Of a stretch of DNA of 58,232 nucleotides, positions 6,954 to 14,971 are shown piece by piece; the stretch's first letter is position 1, and each line of letters opens with the position of its first letter. The notes beneath the pieces were generated by a model. It searched no databases and was not told the DNA's origin. It worked only from the letters and a program-made list of their open reading frames with translations. This DNA comes from an uncultured Opitutia bacterium (GTDB lineage Bacteria; Verrucomicrobiota; Verrucomicrobiia; Opitutales; Opitutaceae), in assembly GCA_903881475.1 (NCBI GenBank), contig CAIRTK010000023.1:1-58232 (forward strand), read 5' to 3'. A program made the translations under genes and the position numbers.

Positions 6954-9365
6954 TCAGCGCTGGATGGCCGCCTCGGGGGAGGTGACGACGAGGTCGAGGG
7001 CGCAGCGGACGCGCTCGAGGTCGCTGGTGTTGGGCGGAAGCTGGGCGACGGTGTTGACGGCGATCGCCCGGGCGGGCTCCGACATGGCGCCGGTGCAGAA
7101 CACCAGGTCGAGATAGTCGATGAGCTGGGCCGGCGTCCGGGCAAGCGCCAGCAGCGGGTCGAGCTTCAGCACGAGGACATTCTCCTTGGGTTGCGCCGGG
7201 GTATGGATGAAGTTCCGGAGCTGGTTCGGGATCGAGATGGCGGTCGTGTCGGTGAAGATCTGGTACTCGGGTGCATGGAGGCCGGCCGCGGCCAGCGGGC
7301 CGGGCAGGACGTAATCCGGCTCGAAAAAATTGAAGACCGTCGGGGAGCGCAGCGCCGCCTGGCCGAGCGAGCCCTCGGGATTGGGCAGGTAATAGCGCCC
7401 GTTGGCGGCAGTCGCATTAAAGGCCCTCAGCAACGCGGTGGCCTGCAGTAGCGGCTCCTTCATCTTGCCATAGCCGATGTTGTTCAGCACGTCGGGCGAA
7501 CGGGCCTCATAGTCGAGCAGGATGGCGCGCACCACGGCGCCGAGGTCACCCCGCTCGCCGTGCCCGTTGTGGGCAAAGACCTGGGCCACGCGGTAAACAT
7601 AGCCGGGGCTGGGATTGCTGGTGACGAGCCGCTGGATCAGCTGGCGGCAGATGAACGGTCCGGTGTTGGGATGGCGGAAGAATGCATCCAGCGTCAGGCG
7701 GAGATCGTTGGCGCCGCCGAGCTTGGCTGGGATCCTGATGCCGCCGACGATGGTCTTGGGGCCGTCGTCGTGCTGCTCGGGGTAAAGCATCATGGGCTGG
7801 AAATAATTCTGCCGGGCGCCGAAGAAATTGGGCTTGGGCTCGGGCGAGTAGAAGCCCCAGCCGGTGAAAATCTTGGCCGTTTCCACGACGGTGCCCTGAT
7901 CGTACGTGGCGATGGGCAGGCCGTCGCGGCCGAGGCGGTAGGTGCCGTCGGGCTGGAGCTCGTTCAGGCCGATGGTGAACAGCTGCATGACCTCGCGGGC
8001 ATAGTTCTCGTCGGCGCTCGTACCGCGCTTTTCGTCGGCCTTGGGGCTTTTCAGGTGGCTGAGGTACGCGCCCATGACCGGGCTCAGGGTCACGTCCTGC
8101 AGGAGCTGGCGGAAATTGCCGAAGGCGTCGCGCGCCAGCATGTCGTAGTAGGCCGCGGCGGCCTCGGGATTGTTGGCGAGGGCGTCGTTCACGTCGGAGA
8201 CGACGAAGATCTCGCTGAGCGCGAAGGCGACGCGCTGACGCAGCTGGTCGGGGGCGGTGAGGGCGGTCTGCCACCAGGCGACCTGGCGGTTGGCGTTGTT
8301 GATGCGCGGGCGCGGATTGTTCGGCGGGAAGGCGCGATAGTCGGCGCGCATCGCCTCCAGTTGCGAGCTGGGTGGGATGGCCATCTGCTCATTGATCCAA
8401 TTGTTGAAGTTCTGGGGCTTTGGCGGCGGCTCGTTGGGGCGGGGCGTCGGGTGGACGAATTCGTCGATCTCGGACTTCGTCGGCCCGAAGGTCGCCTGGG
8501 TAAGGAAGCGGGCCACATCGCGGACCGTCGGCGGCGTGTTGGGCAGCTTGGGCGGGTTGGCGGGCGGCTGGAACTTCACCGAGCCGGTGGCGTGGATGAA
8601 ATTGCCGCGCAGTTCGCCGGTCGGATGGTTCTTGGTGTCGATCGCGGCATAGACCAGCCCGCGATCCAGCGCGGCGGCGAGGGCTTCCGAGGTGAATTGT
8701 CCCGTCGGCTGCATCGTCCAGTCGAAGCTGACACGCTGATCCGCATGGAAATTCATCAGGTACGCGCCCTCATGGCCCGGGTCGCCGAGCTTGAGATGGG
8801 CGACGACGAAGGGGGAAGACAGGTTGGCGTGGGAGACCGTCACGCGGGCCCGGGAATGGTCGGGGGCCAGCAAGAGCACGGCGGTACCATAGGCTGTGGA
8901 TTCGGGGGCCTCGGCGGTCGGCCGGAGGGCGGCGACGAACAGCTCGGGCGGAGCGTCGGTGATCGTGACGATCGCGCGGTCGGACGGGCCCACCTGGTAG
9001 CTGCGGTCGGACCGCAACGAGCAGAACACCGTGCGCAGCGGGTCCTTTTCGAAGTTGCCGATGGCCGTGATCGCAGCGGTGGCGGTGGCGGCTCCGGCCG
9101 GGAAGGTGAGCGTGGTGGGGATTTCGTGGTAATCCACGCCTGGTTTCGCAGTGCCGCCCAGGTCGAAACTGACCGTGAGCGCGGTGGAGAGATCGCCGGA
9201 GCGGGTGAAGGTGACGACACCCGGTTTCGCCGCGGTCTCGTCGGTGGTGGCGACCGAGGCGGTCAGCGTGACTACCGGTTTGACCGGATCGGCGGCGTGG
9301 GCAGAGGGCAGGCCAAGCCAGAGCAAACCAAGGCAGGGCAGGGCGAGGCGGAAGAGGGAGCGCAT
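6954..9365 (-). CDS. secreted DUF1800 protein with Calx-beta and CHRD domains
   Basis: From the ATG at 9365 the protein has 803 aa and a clear signal peptide (MRSLFRLALPCLGLLWLGLPSAHA). A Calx-beta-like region spans ~28-135 (TFTRSGDLSTALTVSFDLGG, GVDYHEIPTTLTFPAG). A CHRD domain spans ~140-260 (AEAPESTAYGTAVLLL, HPTGELRGNF). A DUF1800 domain runs from ~280 to the end (ARFLTQATFGPTKSEIDEF, NYAREVMQLFTIGLNELQPDG, FICRQLIQRLVTSNPSPGYV). It is the first gene of the DUF1800-DUF1501 pair. A role at the cell surface is inferred from the Ca-binding-type and CHRD modules; no activity is known. The upstream extension to 9590 enters the tRNA region and is rejected. Confidence 0.9.
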   Translation of the reverse strand: MRSLFRLALPCLGLLWLGLPSAHAADPVKPVVTLTASVATTDETAAKPGVVTFTRSGDLSTALTVSFDLGGTAKPGVDYHEIPTTLTFPAGAATATAAITAIGNFEKDPLRTVFCSLRSDRSYQVGPSDRAIVTITDAPPELFVAALRPTAEAPESTAYGTAVLLLAPDHSRARVTVSHANLSSPFVVAHLKLGDPGHEGAYLMNFHADQRVSFDWTMQPTGQFTSEALAAALDRGLVYAAIDTKNHPTGELRGNFIHATGSVKFQPPANPPKLPNTPPTVRDVARFLTQATFGPTKSEIDEFVHPTPRPNEPPPKPQNFNNWINEQMAIPPSSQLEAMRADYRAFPPNNPRPRINNANRQVAWWQTALTAPDQLRQRVAFALSEIFVVSDVNDALANNPEAAAAYYDMLARDAFGNFRQLLQDVTLSPVMGAYLSHLKSPKADEKRGTSADENYAREVMQLFTIGLNELQPDGTYRLGRDGLPIATYDQGTVVETAKIFTGWGFYSPEPKPNFFGARQNYFQPMMLYPEQHDDGPKTIVGGIRIPAKLGGANDLRLTLDAFFRHPNTGPFICRQLIQRLVTSNPSPGYVYRVAQVFAHNGHGERGDLGAVVRAILLDYEARSPDVLNNIGYGKMKEPLLQATALLRAFNATAANGRYYLPNPEGSLGQAALRSPTVFNFFEPDYVLPGPLAAAGLHAPEYQIFTDTTAISIPNQLRNFIHTPAQPKENVLVLKLDPLLALARTPAQLIDYLDLVFCTGAMSEPARAIAVNTVAQLPPNTSDLERVRCALDLVVTSPEAAIQR

Positions 9366-9531
9366 AATCGGACGGCCCGGAATGGGCGGCAGGAACCGAG
9401 ACGAGGCCGCGGGGGGAAGGTTACTGGATTCGCCGGCCGCGGGTGAATGTGCGGATCGGTTGCCGGACGGGCCGCCGCCTTGATTCGCGGCTTGCCACGG
9501 ATTTTTTCTTCGCGTGGCATGACAGCTTATC

Positions 9532-9618
9532 GCCCGGGTGGCGGAATTGGCAGACGCTGCAGACTCAAAATCTGCCGACAGCAATGTCATGTGGGTTCGA
9601 CCCCCACCCCGGGCACCA
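9532..9618 (+). tRNA. tRNA-Leu, anticodon CAA
   Basis: The 87-nt cloverleaf has acceptor GCCCGGG/CCCGGGC, a GCAGA/TCTGC anticodon stem with loop CTCAAAA (anticodon CAA), a long variable arm typical of leucine tRNA, a T arm with GGTTCGACC, and an encoded CCA end. Its 3' end is the integration site of the mini element that follows. The element regenerates an intact gene. Confidence 0.96.
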
Positions 9619-10777
9619 GTTCACCATTTGGACTGCTTTGGACAACATGCTCCAAAGTGGGACAATTACCCTCAGCTCCAGCGGCTTCCGTAATGAAACT
9701 TTCCGTACCGGATTTTTCGCGACGGACAGGTTTGGACAACGAAACCCCATCTTGGCCGGAAAAACGTGGAGAACTGCGTGGAGAAGCTATGGCCGACAAT
9801 TTGTCGATTCCTTCCTGCAATGGCAGCTTGGTCGTATCGGTATAGGTCCAATCAGTCAGGCGAAGACTCTTGTGCCGGGCCAGCTGCTTTATCACCCGCG
9901 AATGCGCATCGGTGTTTTGCAGGAAAGTTATGAATGTGCGGCGGAAAGTGTGTATGCCCGCTGGCCGGCCTTCGTTGTCCTTGAGCGGAATACCGGCTTT
10001 ATCCATGTCACGGTGTAACGTGTCCACATCCGGAACGCCGCGTGGGAAAACCAGCATATTTGCTTTCCAGTAAGGTGGGCGAAATTTACGCATCTCCTCT
10101 AGGATCACGGAGAGAAGCGGCAATCGGTCAGCTCGACGCGCTTTGGTCGCCTCTGCCCGGAGAAATAAGCCCGGGGCATCATCCAAATGCACATCACCCC
10201 AAACAAGCCGCTTGGATTCAATGCGTCTCAGTCCGGTAAACGCCATGAATCGATAGAACAAGGCCCGCTTGGGCTTCGCTACGGCACACAGCTTGTCCAA
10301 TTCATCTTTTGTGAATGCGCGTGGCCCGTCTGGATACCTTGGTGTCACTTCTACGGTTTCAATCCGCTTCAGTGGGTTCGGAATTTCGTAACAACGGTCT
10401 ACCCAATTGAAAAATGCCCGAGCCGCCTCAAAGAAATTGTTGAGCGTACGCGCCTGATACTTGGTCTGGGCATTCCGCCAATCAATGAAACCACGGGGCG
10501 TGACATCTGCCATACAGGACCACCGGCAATCCTTCGCTAGCTTTAGAAACCGGCTCTTGACGACGCGCATATGGTCATGAGTGCGGCCATTCTTCCTCAC
10601 GTCCTCCAAGTATTCCTCCAGAAGCTCAGTGAATGGCCGCCGTTTGGTTTTCCGTGTAAGTGCCGAAGGAATGAGGTCGACGGACTCACGCTGTGCGTCT
10701 TCATAAGACTCATTGAAGAGCTTCGCCGCCACTTCTTTGACGGTCGTATGTAATGGCCGCTCACCGGACGTGCTCAT
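9587..10777 (-). CDS. tyrosine recombinase/integrase of a tRNA-Leu mini element
   Basis: This 396-aa tyrosine recombinase has a SAM-like N-terminal region (~48-130) and the full catalytic set: R184 in TGLRRIES, K212 in ATKARR, H276 and R279 in HTFRRTF, H302 in LARHKS, and nucleophile Y312 in DWTYTDT. Its ATG at 10777 is preceded by AAAGGAGG with 9-nt spacing. It points at the tRNA and its last codons (VPGVGVEPT) are read from the antisense of the tRNA-Leu 3' end, so the stop lies inside the tRNA gene. It probably catalyses integration and excision at the flanking 16-bp repeats. It carries no recognised cargo. Confidence 0.93.
   Translation of the reverse strand: MSTSGERPLHTTVKEVAAKLFNESYEDAQRESVDLIPSALTRKTKRRPFTELLEEYLEDVRKNGRTHDHMRVVKSRFLKLAKDCRWSCMADVTPRGFIDWRNAQTKYQARTLNNFFEAARAFFNWVDRCYEIPNPLKRIETVEVTPRYPDGPRAFTKDELDKLCAVAKPKRALFYRFMAFTGLRRIESKRLVWGDVHLDDAPGLFLRAEATKARRADRLPLLSVILEEMRKFRPPYWKANMLVFPRGVPDVDTLHRDMDKAGIPLKDNEGRPAGIHTFRRTFITFLQNTDAHSRVIKQLARHKSLRLTDWTYTDTTKLPLQEGIDKLSAIASPRSSPRFSGQDGVSLSKPVRREKSGTESFITEAAGAEGNCPTLEHVVQSSPNGELVPGVGVEPT
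9607..9622. other. attL core of the mini element
   Basis: The 16-bp sequence CCCCGGGCACCAGTTC spans the 3' acceptor end and CCA of tRNA-Leu. An identical copy occurs at 10988-11003 in the same orientation. The integrase gene lies between them, 1381 bp apart. Confidence 0.85.
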
Positions 10778-10872
10778 GTGGCATCGCCTCCTTTTGCGGC
10801 TTCAACAAGCGCGAGAATCGCAGCGCGAACCGACTGAGGGAGCTTTGCCCAAGCGAGGACAACGCTGGCCAC
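10774..10872 (-). CDS. tiny ORF overlapping the integrase start (ATGA)
   Basis: A minus-strand reading frame ends ...VEAAKGGDAT with its TGA overlapping the integrase ATG (ATGA), which suggests translational coupling. The nearest start is a GTG at 10872, giving 32 aa with the run VLAWAKLPQSVRAAILALVE. The frame stays open upstream through attR (reading GVEPNRQIEEGIED), so it could be the remnant of a longer gene whose start was lost. Function is unknown; an excisionase-like or integrase-accessory role is only a guess. Confidence 0.4.
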   Translation of the reverse strand: MASVVLAWAKLPQSVRAAILALVEAAKGGDAT

Positions 10873-10987
10873 GTCTTCCCCAGCTTGACCGGGACTACGT
10901 GGAGAACTACGTGGAAGGGCTACCTCGCAGTCTTTCGCAAACTGCCCGTCTTCAATTCCTTCCTCAATCTGCCTGTTGGGTTCGACC

Positions 10988-11003
10988 CCCCGGGCACCAG
11001 TTC
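10988..11003. other. attR core of the mini element
   Basis: This is an exact second copy of CCCCGGGCACCAGTTC. It is preceded by GGGTTCGACCCC at 10978-10989, which mimics the T-arm of the tRNA but lacks the rest of the gene. This is the expected footprint of a tRNA-targeting element and marks its right boundary, 29 bp before folC. Confidence 0.85.
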
Positions 11004-11031
11004 CTAACCGGCATCCCCGCCGCTTCCAACG

Positions 11032-12342
11032 ATGCCGCCTTCCTCATCTCCCATTTCACTTCGGCCCGCGGAGGAATATCTGTGCGAGCTGAAGAAATCA
11101 GGGGTGCGGCTTGGCCTTGATCGCATGCTGGAGCTGGCGGAGGCGCTGGGTCATCCCGAGCGGCGCGTGCCGTGCGTGCATGTGGCCGGGACCAATGGCA
11201 AGGGCTCGGTCAGCGTTATGCTCGAGGCGATCTTCCGGGCGGCCGGCTGGCGGACGGGGCTCTACACGTCGCCGCATCTGGTGCGGCTCGGCGAGCGGAT
11301 CCAGGTGAACCGGCGGGCCCTGGAAACGGCGGCACTCGACGCCTATGTGGGCGAGCTTGCCGATGTGGTCAGGGCGATGGTCGTGGCCCGCGGGCCGGAG
11401 GTTCGGCCGAGTTATTTCGAATTCATGACCGGGCTGGCCTTCGCGCACTTTGCCCGGGAGCGCTGCGACATCGCCATCATCGAGACGGGCCTCGGCGGGC
11501 GGATCGACGCCACCAACATCGTGGTGCCGGAGGTGAGCGTCATCACGTCCATCGGCTTCGACCACTGCGATTTCCTGGGCGACACCCTCGAAAAAATCGC
11601 GGCCGAGAAATCCGGGATCATCAAGCCCGGGCGGCCGGTGGTGCTCGGCCGGTTGCCGGCCGTAGCGAAACGGACCATCCGAGCCATCGCGGCGGAGAGG
11701 GAAGCCCCGGTCTTGTCGGTCACTGAGGAGTTTGGCACCGCGGCAGAGGATTGTCCGTCCACGAATCTGGTTGGTGAGCACCAGCGGTGGAATGCAGCGA
11801 CGGCCGCGCTGGTGGCGCGGACGATGGCCGCGCGCTGGCGATTGGACGGGGCCGGGATGGCGCGAGCGTTGAGGGAAGTCGACTGGCCGGGGCGGTGGCA
11901 GGAACTGAGCGTCGCGGGCCGGCGCGTGATCGTGGACGCGGCGCATAACGCGGAAGGCGCCGTTGCACTGGAGAGCAATTTGGTCCGGCTGCGGAACGAG
12001 ACGGGCCGGGCGCCGATCATCATCGTGGGCGTGCTCGGCGCCTCGCGGGCCGGGCCGCTGCTGGCGGTGATTGCGCGGCAGGCGCGGGAGATTCACCTGG
12101 TCGTGCCGCAGCAGGCAAGGGCCTGCACGCATGACGAGCTGGCGGCGTTGCTGCCCGCCGGTTTTTCCGGCGAGGTGCATCGTTCGACGGTCGACGCGCT
12201 GTTTCCCGGGCCGGACAATTGCGGGCCGGGCGCGCCGGGCGATGTGGTGGTGGTTGCAGGGTCGCTTTATCTGGCCGGGGAAGTCCTGGTGCGACTAGAG
12301 CCGGCCCGGGGACCGCTGGAGCCTCACCTGCAGGATTTTTGA
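11032..12342 (+). CDS. folC: bifunctional folylpolyglutamate/dihydrofolate synthase
   Basis: FolC adds glutamate to dihydropteroate and to folates in an ATP-dependent ligase reaction, in the cytoplasm. The 436-aa length is normal. The Mur-ligase-type P-loop VAGTNGKGSVSVML lies near residue 51. YTSPHLVRLGERIQVN, ETGLGGRIDATN, SIGFDHCDFLGDTLEKIAAEKSGI and the C-terminal IVDAAHNAEGAVAL are all family signatures. The start ATG at 11032 lies just after the mini element's right end, so the element inserted between the tRNA and the folC promoter or leader. Confidence 0.95.
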   Translation: MPPSSSPISLRPAEEYLCELKKSGVRLGLDRMLELAEALGHPERRVPCVHVAGTNGKGSVSVMLEAIFRAAGWRTGLYTSPHLVRLGERIQVNRRALETAALDAYVGELADVVRAMVVARGPEVRPSYFEFMTGLAFAHFARERCDIAIIETGLGGRIDATNIVVPEVSVITSIGFDHCDFLGDTLEKIAAEKSGIIKPGRPVVLGRLPAVAKRTIRAIAAEREAPVLSVTEEFGTAAEDCPSTNLVGEHQRWNAATAALVARTMAARWRLDGAGMARALREVDWPGRWQELSVAGRRVIVDAAHNAEGAVALESNLVRLRNETGRAPIIIVGVLGASRAGPLLAVIARQAREIHLVVPQQARACTHDELAALLPAGFSGEVHRSTVDALFPGPDNCGPGAPGDVVVVAGSLYLAGEVLVRLEPARGPLEPHLQDF

Positions 12343-12484
12343 AGGCGATGGCCCTGCGGAAGGCAGGCCCATCCAACAACGCGGGCCAAGCGACATCAAT
12401 CAGTGTCCGGAGCCGGCTTAGGCTTTTGGGGAGAGCGACAATCTGATTGCGCTTTCGCGACGGGCCCGGCTGGTTCGGGCGGTC

Positions 12485-13213
12485 GTGAACCTTAAGCCCA
12501 ATCAGCCGCACAAGGTGGCAATTGTGACTGCAGCCAGCCGGGGAATTGGCGCCAGTTGCGCGCGGGTGCTGCATGAGCGCGGCTACCGGTTGGCCGTGAT
12601 GTCACGGACGCCCGCGATCCACGGCATCGCGACCGAACTCGGGGCAATGGCCGTGGTCGGCTCTGTGTCGGAAGCGGCCGACTTGGACCGCCTCGTCGGG
12701 CTGACGATGGAGCGATACGGGCGGATCGACGCGGTGGTGAACAATTCGGGCCATCCGGCCGGCGGCGAGATCGTGACGATTCCCGATGCCCAGTGGCTGG
12801 AGGTGTTCGAGATGTATTTGCTGAGCGTCGTGCGGATGAGCCGCCTGATCGCGCCGGTCATGACCGCGCAGGGGGGCGGAGCGATCGTGAATATTTCCGG
12901 CAACAGCGCGCTTGAGCCGGATGTACGGTTTCCGGTGGCCGACACGATCCGGGCGTCGCTCGCGGCCTATACGAAGTTGTTCGCCCGAACCTATGCGGAG
13001 AAAAATATCCGCATGAACTGCGTGGCGCCGAGCGTGGTATTCGATCACGATCCGGGCAGCGTCCGGGAGGACCTGAAGAATGAGATCCCCATGCGGCGGC
13101 CGGCGCACTATCGCGAGGTCGCGGAGGTGGTGGCGTTCTTGCTGTCCGGCGAGGCTTCGTACGTCACCGGTGAAACGGTCCGGGTCGACGGCGGGGTCTC
13201 ACGCGGCCTGTGA
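12485..13213 (+). CDS. short-chain dehydrogenase-like protein with altered active site
   Basis: This 242-aa Rossmann protein starts at GTG 12485. The cofactor motif is VTAASRGIGASCARVL and the NNAG equivalent is NNSGH. The end shows the usual SDR tail (SYVTGETVRVDGG). The catalytic region reads IVNISGNSA then PVADTIRASLAAYTK. Aligning with FabG, Ser is Gly, Tyr is Ala and Lys of YxxxK is Arg, so the normal Ser-Tyr-Lys triad is not present. It may be a non-reducing SDR or use other residues. It lies between folC and lysA on the same strand, with no clear pathway link. Confidence 0.85.
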   Translation: MNLKPNQPHKVAIVTAASRGIGASCARVLHERGYRLAVMSRTPAIHGIATELGAMAVVGSVSEAADLDRLVGLTMERYGRIDAVVNNSGHPAGGEIVTIPDAQWLEVFEMYLLSVVRMSRLIAPVMTAQGGGAIVNISGNSALEPDVRFPVADTIRASLAAYTKLFARTYAEKNIRMNCVAPSVVFDHDPGSVREDLKNEIPMRRPAHYREVAEVVAFLLSGEASYVTGETVRVDGGVSRGL

Positions 13214-13370
13214 CCAGATAATCCGCCGGGTAAGGGGATTTGGACGGGCCAAGTGGCCCGATTTTGACGGACGGCACCGGAGCAATGACGCGCGCTGCAT
13301 CGTCGGCTTGAAGCGGATCTTCCGTTGACAGCATGGACGCGCCTTGGGTCTGCTAGGCCTTTTACGCACC

Positions 13371-14630
13371 ATGGCCGACAAATCCCTGCCCTTCACCCCA
13401 GCCCAACTGGAAGCCATCGCTTCCCAAGTGCCCACGCCTTTTCACCTCTATGACGAGGCGGCGATGCGCCGGAACGCCCGCGCCTTTTACCAGGCTTTTT
13501 CCTGGGTGCCGGGCGGGTTCATCAACCACTATGCGGTCAAGGCCCTGCCGAATCCCTACGTCCTCGAGGTCCTGAAGCAAGAAGGCCTGGGCGGCGACTG
13601 CTCGTCGCTGGCGGAGCTGCAGCTTTGCCAGGCAGTCGGAATCAAGGGGGAGGCGATCATCTTCACCTCCAATGACACGCCGGACTACGAGTTTCAGAAG
13701 GCCTATGAGCTCGGCGCGATCATCAACCTCGATGACATCAGCCACATCGCCTTCCTGGAAAAGAGCCTCGGCGGAAAACTGCCCGACATGCTGTGCTTCC
13801 GGTACAACCCCGGCCCGCTGAAGGAAGGGAACGCGATCATCGGCAAGCCCGAGGAGGCGAAGTACGGCTTCACCCGCGCGCAGCTGTTCGAGGGCTACCG
13901 CACGCTGCGCGACCGCGGCGTGAAGCGGTTTGGCCTGCACACGATGGTGGCCTCGAACGAGCTCAACCCCGACTACTTCGTCGGCACGGCCGAGATGCTC
14001 TTCGAGCTGGTGGTCGAGCTGAACCGCGAACTCGGGATCCGGTTCGAATATCTCAACCTCGGCGGCGGCATCGGCATTCCCTACCGACCGAACCAGACCG
14101 CCGTGGACCTCGCCGCGCTTGGCGCGAGGATCAAGGCAGTCTATGACCGCACGATTACGGCGGCCGGCCTCGGTCCGATCCGCATCGCGATGGAGTGCGG
14201 CCGGATGATCACGGGCCCGTACGGCTACCTCGTCACCCACGTGCTCCACAAGAAGGCGACGTACAAGGACTACGTCGGCCTCGACGCGTGCATGGCCAAC
14301 CTGATGCGGCCGGGCATGTATGGTTCGTACCACCACATCACGGTTCCAGGAAAGGAGAACGGCCCGAAGAAGGTCTACGACGTCACGGGTTCGCTCTGCG
14401 AAAACAACGATAAGTTCGCGGTGGACCGGGAGATTTCCGACCCGGCGATCGGCGACCTGCTCGTGATCCACGACACGGGCGCGCACGGCCATGCGATGGG
14501 TTTCAATTACAACGGCAAGCTGCGCTCGGCCGAGGTGCTCTGGCAGGGCGGGGGCAAGTACAAGGTGATCCGACGCGCGGAGACGCTCGCCGATCATTTC
14601 GCGACGCTGGATTATCCGGGGCTGGGCTGA
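13371..14630 (+). CDS. lysA: diaminopimelate decarboxylase family (fold III PLP) enzyme
   Basis: This is a cytoplasmic PLP-dependent decarboxylase of the alanine-racemase-like fold. It most likely converts meso-diaminopimelate to lysine, with carboxynorspermidine decarboxylase as an alternative. Start ATG 13371 gives 419 aa. The PLP lysine is K57 in NHYAVKALPNP. GGDCSSLAELQ, LGGGIGIPYRP (phosphate loop), MECGRMITGPYG and the active-site Cys in GSLCENNDKF match the family. An in-frame TTG at 13344 would add nine residues but is less likely. Confidence 0.88.
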   Translation: MADKSLPFTPAQLEAIASQVPTPFHLYDEAAMRRNARAFYQAFSWVPGGFINHYAVKALPNPYVLEVLKQEGLGGDCSSLAELQLCQAVGIKGEAIIFTSNDTPDYEFQKAYELGAIINLDDISHIAFLEKSLGGKLPDMLCFRYNPGPLKEGNAIIGKPEEAKYGFTRAQLFEGYRTLRDRGVKRFGLHTMVASNELNPDYFVGTAEMLFELVVELNRELGIRFEYLNLGGGIGIPYRPNQTAVDLAALGARIKAVYDRTITAAGLGPIRIAMECGRMITGPYGYLVTHVLHKKATYKDYVGLDACMANLMRPGMYGSYHHITVPGKENGPKKVYDVTGSLCENNDKFAVDREISDPAIGDLLVIHDTGAHGHAMGFNYNGKLRSAEVLWQGGGKYKVIRRAETLADHFATLDYPGLG

Positions 14631-14971
14631 GGCTCGGGCGACGAATTTGTTTTACAGGAGGCAACGGAGGGAACGGAGAGGGTCAGGGCTGGGGAGTTGA
14701 ACACCAAGAACGCGAAGTGAGCGAAGGACGGCAGGTTTGCTCCGATCTTTGCGGCGCTTTGCGGTCTTCGTGTTAGGGGCTCGGAAGGTTTTTCTCCCAT
14801 CTCAGTTTCCTCCGCTACCTCCTGTAAATTGTCCGGTGGTTGGGTGACCGGTTTTCGTGTGCTTCGCGGTTAAAATTGAACCCTGTCTGGGCGCGCCGCG
14901 TTTTAGATGGATTTCCAGGGGCGTTGCCCCAAAAAGCGGGCGTCCTTTCAACGTCGCTTCCCTTCCCAACC
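14631..14971. repeat. 341-nt gap filled by nested word-repeat hairpins
   Basis: The outer pair at 14648-14681 and 14801-14829 (left arm TTTTACAGGAGGCAACGGAG) matches its reverse complement at about 24 of 28 positions. Nested inside is a different family: 14701-14729 (ACACCAAGAACGCGAAGTGA) with 14744-14775 (CTTTGCGGTCTTCGTGTTA). A third half-copy (GTGTGCTTCGCGGTTAAAATT) lies at 14857-14877. No open frame here looks like a gene. Confidence 0.75.

Noticed and set aside
7560-9446. A 628-aa ORF on the plus strand antisense to the DUF1800 gene
   Set aside because: A shadow frame of a GC-rich coding strand; the minus-strand protein has recognisable domains and a signal peptide, this one has none.
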